Of a DNA stretch of 64,000 nt, positions 9,142 through 22,200 are shown piece after piece (positions within the stretch are counted from its first letter, which is position 1; every line of letters starts with the position of its first letter). This stretch comes from Mimachlamys varia. Taxonomy: Eukaryota; Mollusca; Bivalvia; Pectinida; Pectinidae. Both the position numbers and the translations under genes were made by a program. Below the pieces are notes generated by a model. The model saw nothing but the letters and a program-made list of their open reading frames with translations. It ran no database searches and had not been told where the DNA came from. The stretch lies in the NCBI GenBank assembly GCA_947623455.1, contig OX392528.1:56934322-56998321 (forward strand), read 5' to 3'.

Positions 9142-12100
9142 GCGGTGTACATGTAAGTATGCTGTATGTACGGTGTACATGTAAGTATGTTGTATGTACG
9201 GTATACATGTAAGTATGTTGTATGTACGGTATACATGTAAGTATGTTGTATGTACGGTATACATGTAAGTATGTTGTACGTACGGTATACATGTAAGTAT
9301 GTTGTACGTACGGTGTACATGTAAGTATGTTGTACGTACGGTGTACATGTAAGTATGTTGTACGTACGGTATACATGTAAGTATGTTGTACGTACGGTGT
9401 ACATGTAAGTATGTTGTACGTACGGTATACATGTAAGTATGTTGTACGTACGGTGTACATGTAAGTATGTTGTACGTACGATGTACATGTAAGTATGTTG
9501 TACGTACGGTGTACATGTAAGTATGTTGTACGTACGGTATACATGTAAGTATGTTGTACGTTCGGTGTACATGTAAGTATGTTGTACGTTCGGTGTACAT
9601 GTAAGTATGCTGTACGTACGGTGTACATATAAGTATGCTGTACGTACGGTATACATGTAAGTATGTTGTACGTTCGGTGTACATGTAAGTATGTTGTACG
9701 CACGGTGTACATGTAAGTATGTTGTACGTACGGTGTACATATAAGTATGCTGTACGTACGGTGTACATGTAAGTATGTTGTACGTACGGTGTACATGTAG
9801 GTATGTTGTACGTACGGTATACATGTAAGTATGTTGTTCGTACGGTGTACATGTTAGTATGTTGTACGTACGGTGTACATGTAAGTATGTTGTACGTACG
9901 ACGTACATTTAAGTATGTTGTACGTACGGTGTACATGTAAGTATGTTGTACGTACGGTATACATGTAAGTATGCTGTACGTACGGTGTACATGTTAGTAT
10001 GTTGTACGTACGGTGTACATGTAAGTATGTTGTACGTACGACGTACATTTAAGTATGTTGTACGTACGGTGTACATGTAAGTATGTTGTACGTACGGTGT
10101 ACATATAAGTATGCTGTACGTACGGTATACATGTAAGTATGTTGTACGTTCGGTGTACATGTAAGTATGTTGTACGTACGACGTACATTTAAGTATGTTG
10201 TACGTACGGTGTACATGTAAGTATGTTGTACGTACGGTGTACATGTAAGTATGTTTTACGTACGGTGTACATGTAAGTATGTTGTACGTACGAGGTACAT
10301 GTTAGTATGTTGTACGTACGGTGTACATGTAAGTATGTTGTACGTACGGTGTACATTTAAGTATGTTGTACGTACGGTGTACATGTAAGTATGTTGTACG
10401 TACGGTGTGCATGTAAGTATGTTGTACGTACGGTGTACATGTAAGTATGTTGTACGTACGGTGTGCATGTAAGTATGTTGTACGTACGGTGTGCATGTAA
10501 GTATGTTGTACGTATGGTGTACATGTAAGTATGTTGTACGTACGGTGTGCATGTAAGTATGTTGTACGTACGGTGTGCATGTAAGTATGTTGTACGTACG
10601 GTGTACATGTAAGTATGTTGTACGTACGGTGTACATGTAAGTATGTTGTACGTACGGTGTACATGTAAGTATGTTGTACGCACGGTGTACATGTAAGTAT
10701 GTTGTACGTACGGTGTGCATGTAAGTATGTTGTACGTACGGTGTGCATGTAAGTATGTTGTACGTACGGTGTACATGTAAGTATGTTGTACGTACGGTGT
10801 ACATGTAAGTATGCTGTACGTACGGTGTACATGTAAGTATGTTGTACGTACGGTGTACATGTAAGTATGTTGTATGTACGACGTACATGTAAGTATGTTG
10901 TACGTACGGTGTACATGTAAGTATGTTGTACGTACGGTGTACATGTAAGTATGTTGTACGTACGGTGTACATGTAAGTATGCTGTACGTACGGTGTACAT
11001 GTAAGTATGTTGTACGTACGGTGTACATGTAAGTATGTTGTATGTACGACGTACATGTAAGTATGTTGTACGTACGGTGTACATGTAAGTATGTTGTACG
11101 TACGGTGTACATGTAAGTATGTTGTACGTACGGTGTACATGTAAGTATGCTGTATGTACGGTGTACATGTAAGTATGTTGTACGTACGACGTACATGTAA
11201 GTATGTTGTACGTACGATGTACATGTAAGTATGTTGTACGTAGGGTGTACATGTAAGTATGATGTACGTACGAGGTACATGTAAGTATGCTGTACGTACG
11301 AGGTACATGTAAGTATGTTGTACGTACGGTGTATATGTAAGTATGATGTACGTACGGTGTACATGTAAGTATGTTGTACGTACTGTGTACATGTAAGTAT
11401 GCTGTACGTACGAAGTACATGTAAGTATGTTGTACGTATGGTGTACATGTAAGTATGCTGTACGTACTGTGTACATGTAAATATGCTGTACGTACGGTGT
11501 ACATGTAAGTATGATGTACGTACGGTGTACATGTAAGTATGTTGTACGTACGGTGTACATGTAAGTATGATGTACGTACGGTGTACATGTAAGTATGATG
11601 TACGTACGGTGTACATATAAGTATGTTGTACGTACTGTGTACATGTAAGTATGATGTACGTACGGTGTACATGTAAGTATGATGTACGTACGGTGTACAT
11701 GTAAGTATGTTGTACGTACTGTGTACATGTAAGTATGCTGTACGTACGACGTACATGTAAGTATGTTGTACGTACGGTGTACATGTAAGTATGTTGTACG
11801 TACGGTATACATGTAAGTATGTTGTACGTATGGTGTACATGTAAGTATGTTGTACGTACGCTGTACATATAAGTATGATGTACGTACGAAGTACATGTAA
11901 GAATGTTGTACGTACGACGTACATGTAAGTATGTTGTACGTACGGTATACATGTAAGTATGTTGTACGTACGGTGTACATGTAAGTATGATGTACGTCCT
12001 GTGTACATGTAAGTATGCTGTACGTACGAAGTACATGTAAGTATGTTGTACGTATGGTGTACATGTAAGTATGATGTACGTACGGTGTACATGTAAGTAT

Positions 12101-13130
12101 GTTGTACGTACGGTGTACATGTAAGTATGCTGTACGTTCGAGGTACATGTAAGTATGTTTTACGTACGGTGTACATGTAAATATTTTGTACGTACGGTGT
12201 ACATGTAAGTATGTTGTACGTATGGTGTACATGTAAGTATGTTGTATGTACGGTATACATGTAAGTATGTTGTACGTATGGTGTACATGTAAGTATGCTG
12301 TACGTACTGTGTACATGTAAGTATGTTGTACGTATGGTGTACATGTAAGTATGCTGTACGTATGGTGTACATGTAAGTATGTTGTACGTACGGTGTACAT
12401 GTAAGTATGTTGTACGTACGGTGTATATGTAAGTATGTTGTACGTACGGTGTACATGTAAGTATGATGTACGTATTGTGTACATGTAAGTATGCTGTACG
12501 TACGAAGTACATGTAAGTATGTTGTACGTATGTTGTACATGTAAGTATGCTGTACGTACGAGGTACATGTAAGTATGTTGTACGTACGGTGTACATGTAA
12601 GTATGTTGTACGCACGGTGTACATGTAAGTATGTTGTACGTACGGTGTACATGTAAGTATGCTGTACGTACGGTGTACATGTAAGTATGATGTACGTACG
12701 GTGTACATGTAAGTATGATGTACGTACGGTGTACATGTAAGTATGTTGTACGCACGGTGTACATGTAAATATGTTGTACGTACGGTGTACATGTAAGTAT
12801 GTTGTACGCACGGTGTACATGTAAGTATGTTGTACGCACGGTGTACATGTAAGTATGTTGTACGCACGGTGTACATGTAAGTATGTTGTACGTACGGTGT
12901 ACATGTAAGTATGTTAACGCACGGTTTACATGTAAGTATGCTGTACGTACGGTGTACATGTAAGTATGTTGTACGTACGACGTACATGTAACTATGCTGT
13001 ACGCACGGTGTACATGTAAGTATGCTGTACGTACGGTGTACATGTAAGTATGTTGTACGTACGGTGCACATGTAACTATGTTGTACGTACGGTGTACATG
13101 TAAGTATGCTGTATGTGCGATGTACATGTA
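9142..13130 (+). repeat. 28-bp satellite array, about 142 copies
   Basis: The unit carries GTACATGTAAGTATG, then TTGTACGTACGGT, for 28 bp. Palindromic cores ACATGT and GTACGTAC recur in each unit. Common variants change one base (GTATACATG, GTGTGCATG, ACGACGTACATTTAAG). Local higher-order structure is visible: the ACGACGTACATTTAAG variant recurs every 140 bp near 9900, 10040 and 10180, and a TGTATGTACGAC variant recurs 168 bp apart near 10871 and 11039. Both spacings are multiples of 28. No stop codon occurs in the - strand unit, and 28 is not a multiple of 3, so all three - frames stay open for long stretches (up to 951 codons). Confidence 0.98.
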
Positions 13131-14329
13131 TTTTTCATTTGACAATGATAAGCCCATGGTATTTTTCTTAAATCAACATTAACTCCCCAAGGAACAAAAC
13201 CTGTTTTGACAAAGATGTATTCAGAAACAGATATTGAAGTTTTCATCGCAACGTTATACATGTATCATAATTCGGCCCATTGGTAGATTGCTATTCCATG
13301 TTACGTCATTGCTAATGCGAAGTAACGTCCGTCATTGAAAAAACAGGAAATGAAATTGAGGACGAAATCAATGCTCTCCAACTTTTTTTGTTTAATAAAA
13401 AATCATTGCATTTAGGAAAACTAAAGATATCAAAACAATTACATTAATAGTAACCCTGGATTAGAAATTTTCATTTGGACAAATAATATGGTTATCAACC
13501 TACCAATAAAATTTGATATCGAATCAATAAGTTAACCATATGCGTAATAACCAACTTTTATCTCTCATTTACACCTGAAGTCTTACATAAATCTATTTGA
13601 TATGTTCTATTTAAAAGTTTGAATAGTCCATTATAAGATTTCAGAGGTGAATGAGGTAATATGGATTTGAACGTTACATCGTGTGTACGTGTATATCGAT
13701 TTTAAATACATACGTAGTACCTTATGCTATACGTTTATATCACGGCAAGACGAAACAATAACCATAGAAATGATATGTCGAAAGAATAGAAGGTTAATAT
13801 CTCGTTGTGACGCACAGCCAGTGTCAATGATCCCATCTGCATTCAAAACTGGACTACTGGAGAAAACACAAATGGCAGTGTTCAATGGTACGCAGAAAAA
13901 GCCAAAACACTTGAACTTATGGAAGTTAGCTATCTTTTAATATCCAATACAATATAACAATACCACAGCGACTTGAATGCGTCCCACGGAATGACTGCCT
14001 TACAGAACACCTCTGGGTGTCGATTCCTTGGAGTGCCCCTTTTTATAACGTCATTGATTATCTTACATACCTAGTGATTATTCCCGTGGTATTCATTTGT
14101 CGAGGCATGTTTAGAAAACAGCAGGAACCCTGAGGAAGGTCGTTGTACGAAGGGTATGGTGTAACCAACATACACAGAAGGAAGTACAAATTGTATATTG
14201 AGGATTTGTAGAAAGTTTACACACATATTTAAACAGCAGTGTAAAATCGATGTGGAAAGAAAAGACTTGACTTCACATTGTAGTAAGAGACTCACACGGG
14301 ACAATCATAACTTCAAAAAACGAAGAAAA
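13131..14329. other. Spacer upstream of the calmodulin-like gene; promoter and 5' UTR expected here
   Basis: This 1.2 kb is non-repetitive and ends at the start codon. An 85-codon frame (13683-13940) has no recognisable family. Promoter candidates are noted separately; no upstream non-coding exon can be identified from sequence alone. Confidence 0.4.
14041..14053 (+). promoter_or_regulatory. Possible core promoter: TATA-like plus CRE-like half site
   Basis: TTTTATAA is followed at once by ACGTCA, a CRE-like half site, about 280 bp before the start codon at 14330. A second A/T candidate, TATTTAAA, lies at 14226-14233, about 100 bp before the ATG. Either could place a transcription start before the short first exon. 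In AT-rich DNA both can occur by chance, and no transcript data exist here. Confidence 0.18.
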
Positions 14330-14332
14330 ATG
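14330..14332 (+). CDS. Calmodulin-like gene, coding exon 1 (ATG only)
   Basis: The sequence AAAATG is followed at once by GTAAGTAAAC, a consensus splice donor. Animal calmodulin genes typically have the first intron directly after the initiator codon, and this ATG joins in frame (phase 0) to exon 2 at 23983. The 5' UTR is presumably the DNA just upstream, whose start cannot be fixed. No other ATG-donor pair of this kind was noticed upstream of exon 2. Confidence 0.85.
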
Positions 14333-15385
14333 GTAAGTAAACATATAATTTAATCATTTTCCTTCCGCGTACCTAGTATTGTTTCAAAACACTGTACGAA
14401 CACATCGTAATTGGCATATCTATATTTCAAACTGTAATAGCTTTGTTACTCTGTACTTGAATTGGTCCGGAATTTGAGAAAGGGCCAATATTTGTTTCCG
14501 GTATCCTAGGGTAGTTTTATATGTATCTTTCATACAAGCCAAATACAATAATAAAACTTATTCTGATTATGATGCAGTTTAATTGATATAATGGTCATTT
14601 TGTCTGTGTTTTAGTATGCTGCATTACCCGTAATAAACCCCCCGTTGTATTTCATATATATGTGTTGAATTAATGACAGACATCTGACCAAAACAAGTTA
14701 CAACAAGGGCTTACCGCGCTTTACCTATATTACTATATCCGCCCAGACATTAATTATCACTTTCCTTGCTTGTAGATATATGTATTAGTAATAAGTATTT
14801 GTATCATAAATGCACAGTCTCATGAATTAGAACATGAGTTGTAGACATTTCATAACAATACAAAATACATGTATATATATGTAGGAGTAAATAGTAGCTA
14901 TGGTTTGATCGATCTTTGGTTAGCGGTACCGTGATGAATAGCGATATATTAGTTCAGGCTGGTGACACCCATTGGATATTTTAGGTGATATTGATTTTAC
15001 GTCAAGTAGGCTATCAGTCAAGAACTAGTTATATTATATTTTATTTGTGCAAATTCACATTTGTTTAAGAATAGATCGAATTTACACACATCCTGTGAAG
15101 GTGAAACATGAAGGGTTAATAGCGTTTATACAAACTGAGCTTATAATATCACAAGATGAACAAAAAAAAGAAGATCGTCTTCGCGGGTTTCTGACGATGC
15201 TATATTGTAACTAGTAACCATGAGTTCCTCGTTGTTCATTTCATATTATGAAATAATTTGACAGGACAAAAATTAACTGTTAACAAAAACAATATTTTGA
15301 ACTTAAAACCGATGTGACAGAAGGAAATGTAAACAAATGAAGTGTGATACGAACATAGATGATACATTACAATGAAAAGGAGACC
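14333..15385 (+). other. Intron 1, unique 5' part
   Basis: It begins with the donor GTAAGT of exon 1. AT-rich unique sequence follows with no exon-like match, RNA gene or tandem repeat. A (TA)-rich tract lies near 14870. Confidence 0.5.
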
Positions 15386-16083
15386 AGGGCTCGTATTACT
15401 GAAACCGTTCTCATGCTCAAGCATAGATTTGTGCTCAAGTCGAAATTCTTGTTTCAGTTTAAATTGAAATATTTATTCTGTTTATGCTTTAAGATGAAAT
15501 ATAAGTAACTTAAAGCAGAAATATATTAATAGTGTTTTTATTCGTTTTTTTCATTGTTTAAGTATTTTAGGCGAGTTACAAAATAGCTGGTTTTAATTTA
15601 CACTATATTAGTGTATATTATGTCAAATTTTATTTCTTTGCTGAATTAGCATTTATGTATATTTGACTTATAAGTGCTTTAATCATCTCAATAGCAACAG
15701 CTGTGTGATATGCAGGTGTTCAATATTAATAAATAGTATAATTTTATTATTCTGGTAAATGTGATATATGCCACTATGTGCTGCTGTGTTATACATGTAT
15801 TACCCAAATATTTTACTTACATTGGTGTAATTTCATACTAGCTTGTCTGTGATAGTGTACAGCTTTGCATGTCTCTATGTATTTTAGTTACATTTGTAAT
15901 TACCTTGTTTTATGTTTGTCTTTTACTATGTTTGTCGCAGAAATAGCGCTACAGCGCTAATGTTGCTTGTTTTATATATTGCGACTTTAAATAAAGCTTC
16001 TTGTATCTTGTATCTTGTATCTAGCTGGTTTGATCACAGAATCCATGCTTGAGTACGAGAATAGTTTCATGAATACGGACCAA
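15386..16083. mobile_element. TIR-bearing element, split by a nested insertion
   Basis: The left end (about 15386-15426) contains CTCGTATTACTGAAACCGTT then CTCATGCTCAAGCATAGAT. The reverse complement of the right end (about 16041-16083) reads TCCGTATTCATGAAACTATT then CTCGTACTCAAGCATGGAT. The two ends are imperfect inverted repeats of about 42 bp. With the nested insert removed the element would be about 260 bp with no coding capacity, so MITE-like. It lies in intron 1 just before the 38-bp array. Confidence 0.6.
15594..16021 (+). mobile_element. Nested retroelement 3' fragment with 10-bp target duplication
   Basis: Perfect direct copies of TAGCTGGTTT flank it at 15584-15593 and 16022-16031. 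The 3' end reads AATAAAGCTTCTTGTATC followed by further CTTGTAT repeats, the kind of short-repeat tail seen on some LINE and SINE families. The body (about 430 bp) has CAGAAATAGCGCTACAGCGC near the tail and no open frame, so it is a 5'-truncated LINE or a SINE. Insertion inside the TIR element makes it the younger of the two. Confidence 0.65.
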
Positions 16084-16242
16084 GGTATTCCCAAGTCGTT
16101 TTCTTCGACTATAATCATCATTGACATTTAGGTACATTGGAACACAATGTGATCAAAGAGTAAAAGAACCACATTTTTTTTAAAAATATGATGACAACAA
16201 TAAGCATTGAACTGCCAGTAAACTTGTACAGCCAGCATCTCT

Positions 16243-19200
16243 TGAAACAAAGTTGTCTGTCGACAGGCACTAGATATATATGACACAAGGCTGTCTGTCG
16301 ACCGGCTCTAGATATATATAAAACAAGGCTGTCTGTCGACCGGCTCTAGATATATATGAAACAAAGTTGTCTGTCGACCGGCTCTAGATATATATGAAAC
16401 AAAGTTGTCTGTCGACCGGCTCTAGATATATATGAAACAAGGCTGTCTGTCGACCGGCTCTAGATATATATGAAACAAGGCTGTCTGTCGACCGGCTCTA
16501 GATATATATGAAACAAAGTTGTCTGTCGACCGGCTCTAGATATATATGAAACAAAGTTGTCTGTCGACCGGCACTAGATATATATATAACAAAGCTGTCT
16601 ATCGACCGGTACTAGATATATATAAAACAGGGCTGTCTGTCGACAGGCACTAGATATATATATAACAAAGCTGTCTGTCGACCGGCTCTAGATATATATG
16701 AAACAAAGTTGTCTGTCGACCGGCACTAGATATATATATAACAAAGCTGTCTGTCGACCGGCTCTAGATATATATGAAACAAAGTTGTCTGTCGACAGGC
16801 ACTAGATATATATGACACAAGGCTGTCCGTCGACCGGCTCTAGATATATATGACACAAGGCTGTCTGTCGACCGGCTCTAGATATATATGACACAAGGCT
16901 GTCTGTCGACCGGCTCTAGATATATATGACACAAGGCTGTCTGTCGACCGGCTCTAGATATATATGAAACAAGGCTGTCTGTCGAGAGACACTAGATATA
17001 TATAAAACAAGGCTGTCTGTCGACCGGCACTAGATATATATAAAACAGGGCTGTCTGTCGACAGGCACTAGATATATATAAAACAAGGCTGTCTGTCGAC
17101 CGGCTCTAGATATATATAAAACAAGGCTGTCTGTCGACCGGCTCTAGATATATATAAAACAAGGCTGTCTGTCGACCGGCACTAGATATATATAAAACAG
17201 GGCTGTCTGTCGACAGGCACTAGATATATATAAAACAAGGCTGTCTGTCGACCGGCTCTAGATATATATGAAACAAAGTTGTCTGTCGACCGGCACTAGA
17301 TATATATAAAACAAGGCTGTCTGTCGACCGGCTCTAGATATATATGAAACAAAGTTGTCTGTCGACCGGCACTAGATATATATGAAACAAGGCTGTCTGT
17401 CGACCGGCTCTAGATATATATGAAACAAAGTTGTCTGTCGACCGGCACTAGATATATATATAACAAAGCTGTCTGTCGACCGGCTCTAGATATATATGAA
17501 ACAAAGTTGTCTGTCGACCGGCACTAGATATATATATAACAAAGCTGTCTGTCGACCGGCTCTACATATATATGACACAAGGCTGTCTGTCGACCGGCTC
17601 TAGATATATATGAAACAAGGCTGTCTGTCGACCGGCTCTAGATATATATATAACAAAGCTGTCTATCGACCGGCTCTAGATATATATATAACAAAGCTGT
17701 CTATCGACCGGCACTAGATATATATAAAACAGGGCTGTCTGTCGACAGGCACTAGATATATATATAACAAAGCTGTCTGTCGACCGGCTCTAGATATATA
17801 TGAAACAAAGTTGTCTGTCGACCGGCACTAGATATATATATAACAAAGCTGTCTGTCGACCGGCTCTAGATATATATGACACAAGGCTGTCTGTCGACCG
17901 GCACTAGATATATATGACACAAGGCTGTCTGTCGACCGGCTCTAGATATATATGAAACAAGGCTGTCTGTCGAGAGACACTAGATATAAATGAAACAAAG
18001 TTGTCTGTCGACCGGCTCTAGATATATATGAAACAAAGTTGTCTGTCGACCGGCACTAGATATATATGAAACAAGGCTGTCTGTCGACCGGCTCTAGATA
18101 TATATGAAACAAGGCTGTCTGTCGACCGGCTCTAGATATATATGAAACAAAGTTGTCTGTCGACCGGCACTAGATATATATGAAACAAGGCTGTCTGTCG
18201 ACCGGCTCTAGATATATATGAAACAAAGTTGTCTGTCGACCGGCACTAGATATATATATAACAAAGCTGTCTGTCGACCGGCTCTAGATATATATGAAAC
18301 AAAGTTGTCTGTCGACCGGCACTAGATATATATGAAACAAAGCTGTCTGTCGACCGGCTCTAGATATATATGAAACAAGGCTGTCTGTCGACCGGCTCTA
18401 GATATATATGAAACAAGGCTGTCTGTCGACCGGCACTGATATATATGAAACAAGGCTGTCTGTCGACCGGCTCTAGATATATATGAAACAAGGCTGTCTG
18501 TCGACCGGCACTAGATATATATAAAACAAGGCTGTCTGTCGACCGGCACTAGATATATATAAAACAAGGCTGTCTGTCGACCGGCACTAGATATATATAA
18601 AACAAGGCTGTCAGTCGACCGGCACTAGATATATATAAAACAAGGCTGTCAGTCGACCGGCACTAGATATATATATGAAACAAGGCTGTCTGTCGACCGG
18701 CACTAGATATATATGAAACAAAGTTGTCTGTCGACCGGCACTAGATATATATAAAACAAGGCTGTCTGTCGACCGGCACTAGATATATATAAAACAAGGC
18801 TGTCAGTCGACCGGCACTAGATATATATAAAACAAGGCTGTCAGTCGACCGGCACTAGATATATATAAAACAAGGCTGTCTGTCGACCGGCACTAGATAT
18901 ATATAAAACAAGGCTGTCTGTCGACCGGCACTAGATATATATAAAACAAGGCTGTCTGTCGACCGGCACTAGATATATATAAAACAAGGCTGTCAGTCGA
19001 CCGGCACTAGATATATATAAAACAAGGCTGTCAGTCGACCGGCACTAGATATATATATGAAACAAGGCTGTCTGTCGACCGGCACTAGATATATATAAAA
19101 CAAGGCTGTCTGTCGAGAGACACTAGATATAAATGAAACAAAGTTGTCTGTCGACCGGCTCTAGATATAAATGAAACAAGGCTGTCTGTCGACCGGCTCT

Positions 19201-22200
19201 AGATATATATGACACAAGGCTGTCTGTCGACCGGCTCTAGATATATATGACACAAGGCTGTCTGTCGAGAGACACTAGATATATATGAAACAAAGCTGTC
19301 TGTCGACCGGCACTAGATATATATAAAACAAGGCTGTCTGTCGACCGGCACTAGATATATATAAAACAAGGCTGTCAGTCGATCGGCACTAGATATATAC
19401 ATGAAACAAGGCTTCTGTCGACCGGCACTAGATATATATAAAACAAGGCTGTCTGTCGATCGGCACTAGATATATATGAAACAAAGTTGTCTGTCGACCG
19501 GCACTAGATATATATAAAACAGGGCTGTCAGTCGACAGGCACTAGATATATATAGAACAGGGCTCTCCGTCTACCGGCACTTGATATATATAAAACAAGG
19601 CTGTCTGTCGACCGGCTCTAGATATATATGAAACAAAGTTGTCTGTCGAGAGACACTAGATATATATGAAACAAAGCTGTCTGTCGACCGGCACTAGATA
19701 TATATAAATCAAGATTGTCTGTCGACCGGCTCTAGATATATATAAAACAAGGCTGTCTGTCGACCGGCACTAGATATAAATGAAACAAAGCTGTCTATCG
19801 ACCGGCACTGATATATATGAAACAAGGCTGTCCGTCGACCGGCTCTAGATATATATGAAACAAGGCTGTCTGTCGACCGGCTCTAGATATATATGAAACA
19901 AGGCTGTCTGTCGACCGGCTCTAGATATATATGAAACAAAGTTGTCTGTCGAGAGACACTAGATATATATGAAACAAGGCTGTCTGTCGACCGGCACTAG
20001 ATATATATAAATCAAGATTGTCTGTCGACCGGCTCTAGATATATATAAAACAAGGCTGTCTGTCGACCGGCACTAGATATATATGAAACAAGGCTGTCTG
20101 TCGACAGGCACTAGATATATATATAACAAAGCTGTCTGTCGACCGGCTCTAGATATATATGAAACAAAGTTGTCTGTCGACCGGCACTAGATATATATAT
20201 AACAAAGCTGTCTGTCGACCGGCTCTAGATATATATGACACAAGGCTGTCTGTCGACCGGCACTAGATATATATGACACAAGGCTGTCTGTCGACCGGCT
20301 CTAGATATATATGAAACAAGGCTGTCTGTCGAGAGACACTAGATATAAATGAAACAAAGTTGTCTGTCGACCGGCTCTAGATATATATAAAACAAGGCTG
20401 TCTGTCGACCGGCTCTAGATATATATGAAACAAAGTTGTCTGTCGACCGGCACTAGATATATATGAAACAAGGCTGTCTGTCGACCGGCTTTAGATATAT
20501 ATGAAACAAAGTTGTCTGTCGACCGGCACTAGATATATATATAACAAAGCTGTCTGTCGACCGGCTCTAGATATATATGAAACAAAGTTGTCTGTCGACC
20601 GGCACTAGATATATATGAAACAAAGCTGTCTGTCGACCGGCTCTAGATATATATGAAACAAGGCTGTCTGTCGACCGGCTCTAGATATATATGAAACAAG
20701 GCTGTCTGTCGACCGGCACTGATATATATGAAACAAGGCTGTCTGTCGACCGGCTCTAGATATATATGAAACAAGGCTGTCTGTCGACCGGCACTAGATA
20801 TATATAAAACAAGGCTGTCTGTCGACCGGCACTAGATATATATAAAACAAGGCTGTCTGTCGACCGGCACTAGATATATATAAAACAAGGCTGTCAGTCG
20901 ACCGGCACTAGATATATATAAAACAAGGCTGTCAGTCGACCGGCACTAGATATATATAAAACAAGGCTGTCTGTCGAGAGACACTAGATATAAATGAAAC
21001 AAAGTTGTCTGACGACCGGCTCTAGATATAAATGAAACAAGGCTGTCTGTCGACCGGCTCTAGATATATATGACACAAGGCTGTCTGTCGACCGGCTCTA
21101 GATATATATGACACAAGGCTGTCTGTCGAGAGACACTAGATATATATGAAACAAAGCTGTCTGTCGACCGGCACTAGATATATATAAAACAAGGCTGTCT
21201 GTCGACCGGCACTAGATATATATAAAACAAGGCTGTCAGTCGATCGGCACTAGATATATACATGAAACAAGGCTTCTGTCGACCGGCACTAGATATATAT
21301 AAAACAAGGCTGTCTGTCGATCGGCACTAGATATATATGAAACAAAGTTGTCTGTCGACGGGCACTAGATATATATAAAACAGGGCTGTCAGTCGACAGG
21401 CACTAGATATATATAGAACAGGGCTCTCCGTCTACCGGCACTTGATATATATAAAACAAGGCTGTCTGTCGACCGGCTCTAGATATATATGAAACAAAGT
21501 TGTCTGTCGAGAGACACTAGATATATATGAAACAAAGCTGTCTGTCGACCGGCACTAGATATATATAAATCAAGATTGTCTGTCGACCGGCTCTAGATAT
21601 ATATAAAACAAGGCTGTCTGTCGACCGGCACTAGATATAAATGAAACAAAGCTGTCTATCGACCGGCACTGATATATATGAAACAAGGCTGTCCGTCGAC
21701 CGGCTCTAGATATATATGAAACAAGGCTGTCTGTCGACCGGCTCTAGATATATATGAAACAAGGCTGTCTGTCGACCGGCTCTAGATATATATGAAACAA
21801 AGTTGTCTGTCGAGAGACACTAGATATATATGAAACAAGGCTGTCTGTCGACCGGCACTAGATATATATAAATCAAGATTGTCTGTCGACCGGCTCTAGA
21901 TATATATAAAACAAGGCTGTCTGTCGACCGGCACTAGATATATATGAAACAAGGCTGTCTGTCGACCGGCACTAGATATATATGAAACAAGGCTGTCTGT
22001 CGACCGGCACTAGATATATATAAAACAAAGCTGTCTGTCGACCGGCACTAGATATATATTAAACAAAGCTGTCTGTCGACCGGCACTAGATATATATATA
22101 ACAAGGTTGTCTGTCGACCGGTACTAGGTATATATTAAAACAAGGCTGTCTATCGACCGGCTTTAGATATATACGAAACAAAGTTGTCTGTCGAGAGACA

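Noticed and set aside
8978..13157. Long - strand open frames (303, 882, 951, 587 codons and others)
   Set aside because: They overlap one another in all three frames, have the same 28-residue cycle, and follow exactly the limits of the 28-bp array. A real gene would use one frame. They result from the unit lacking - strand stops.
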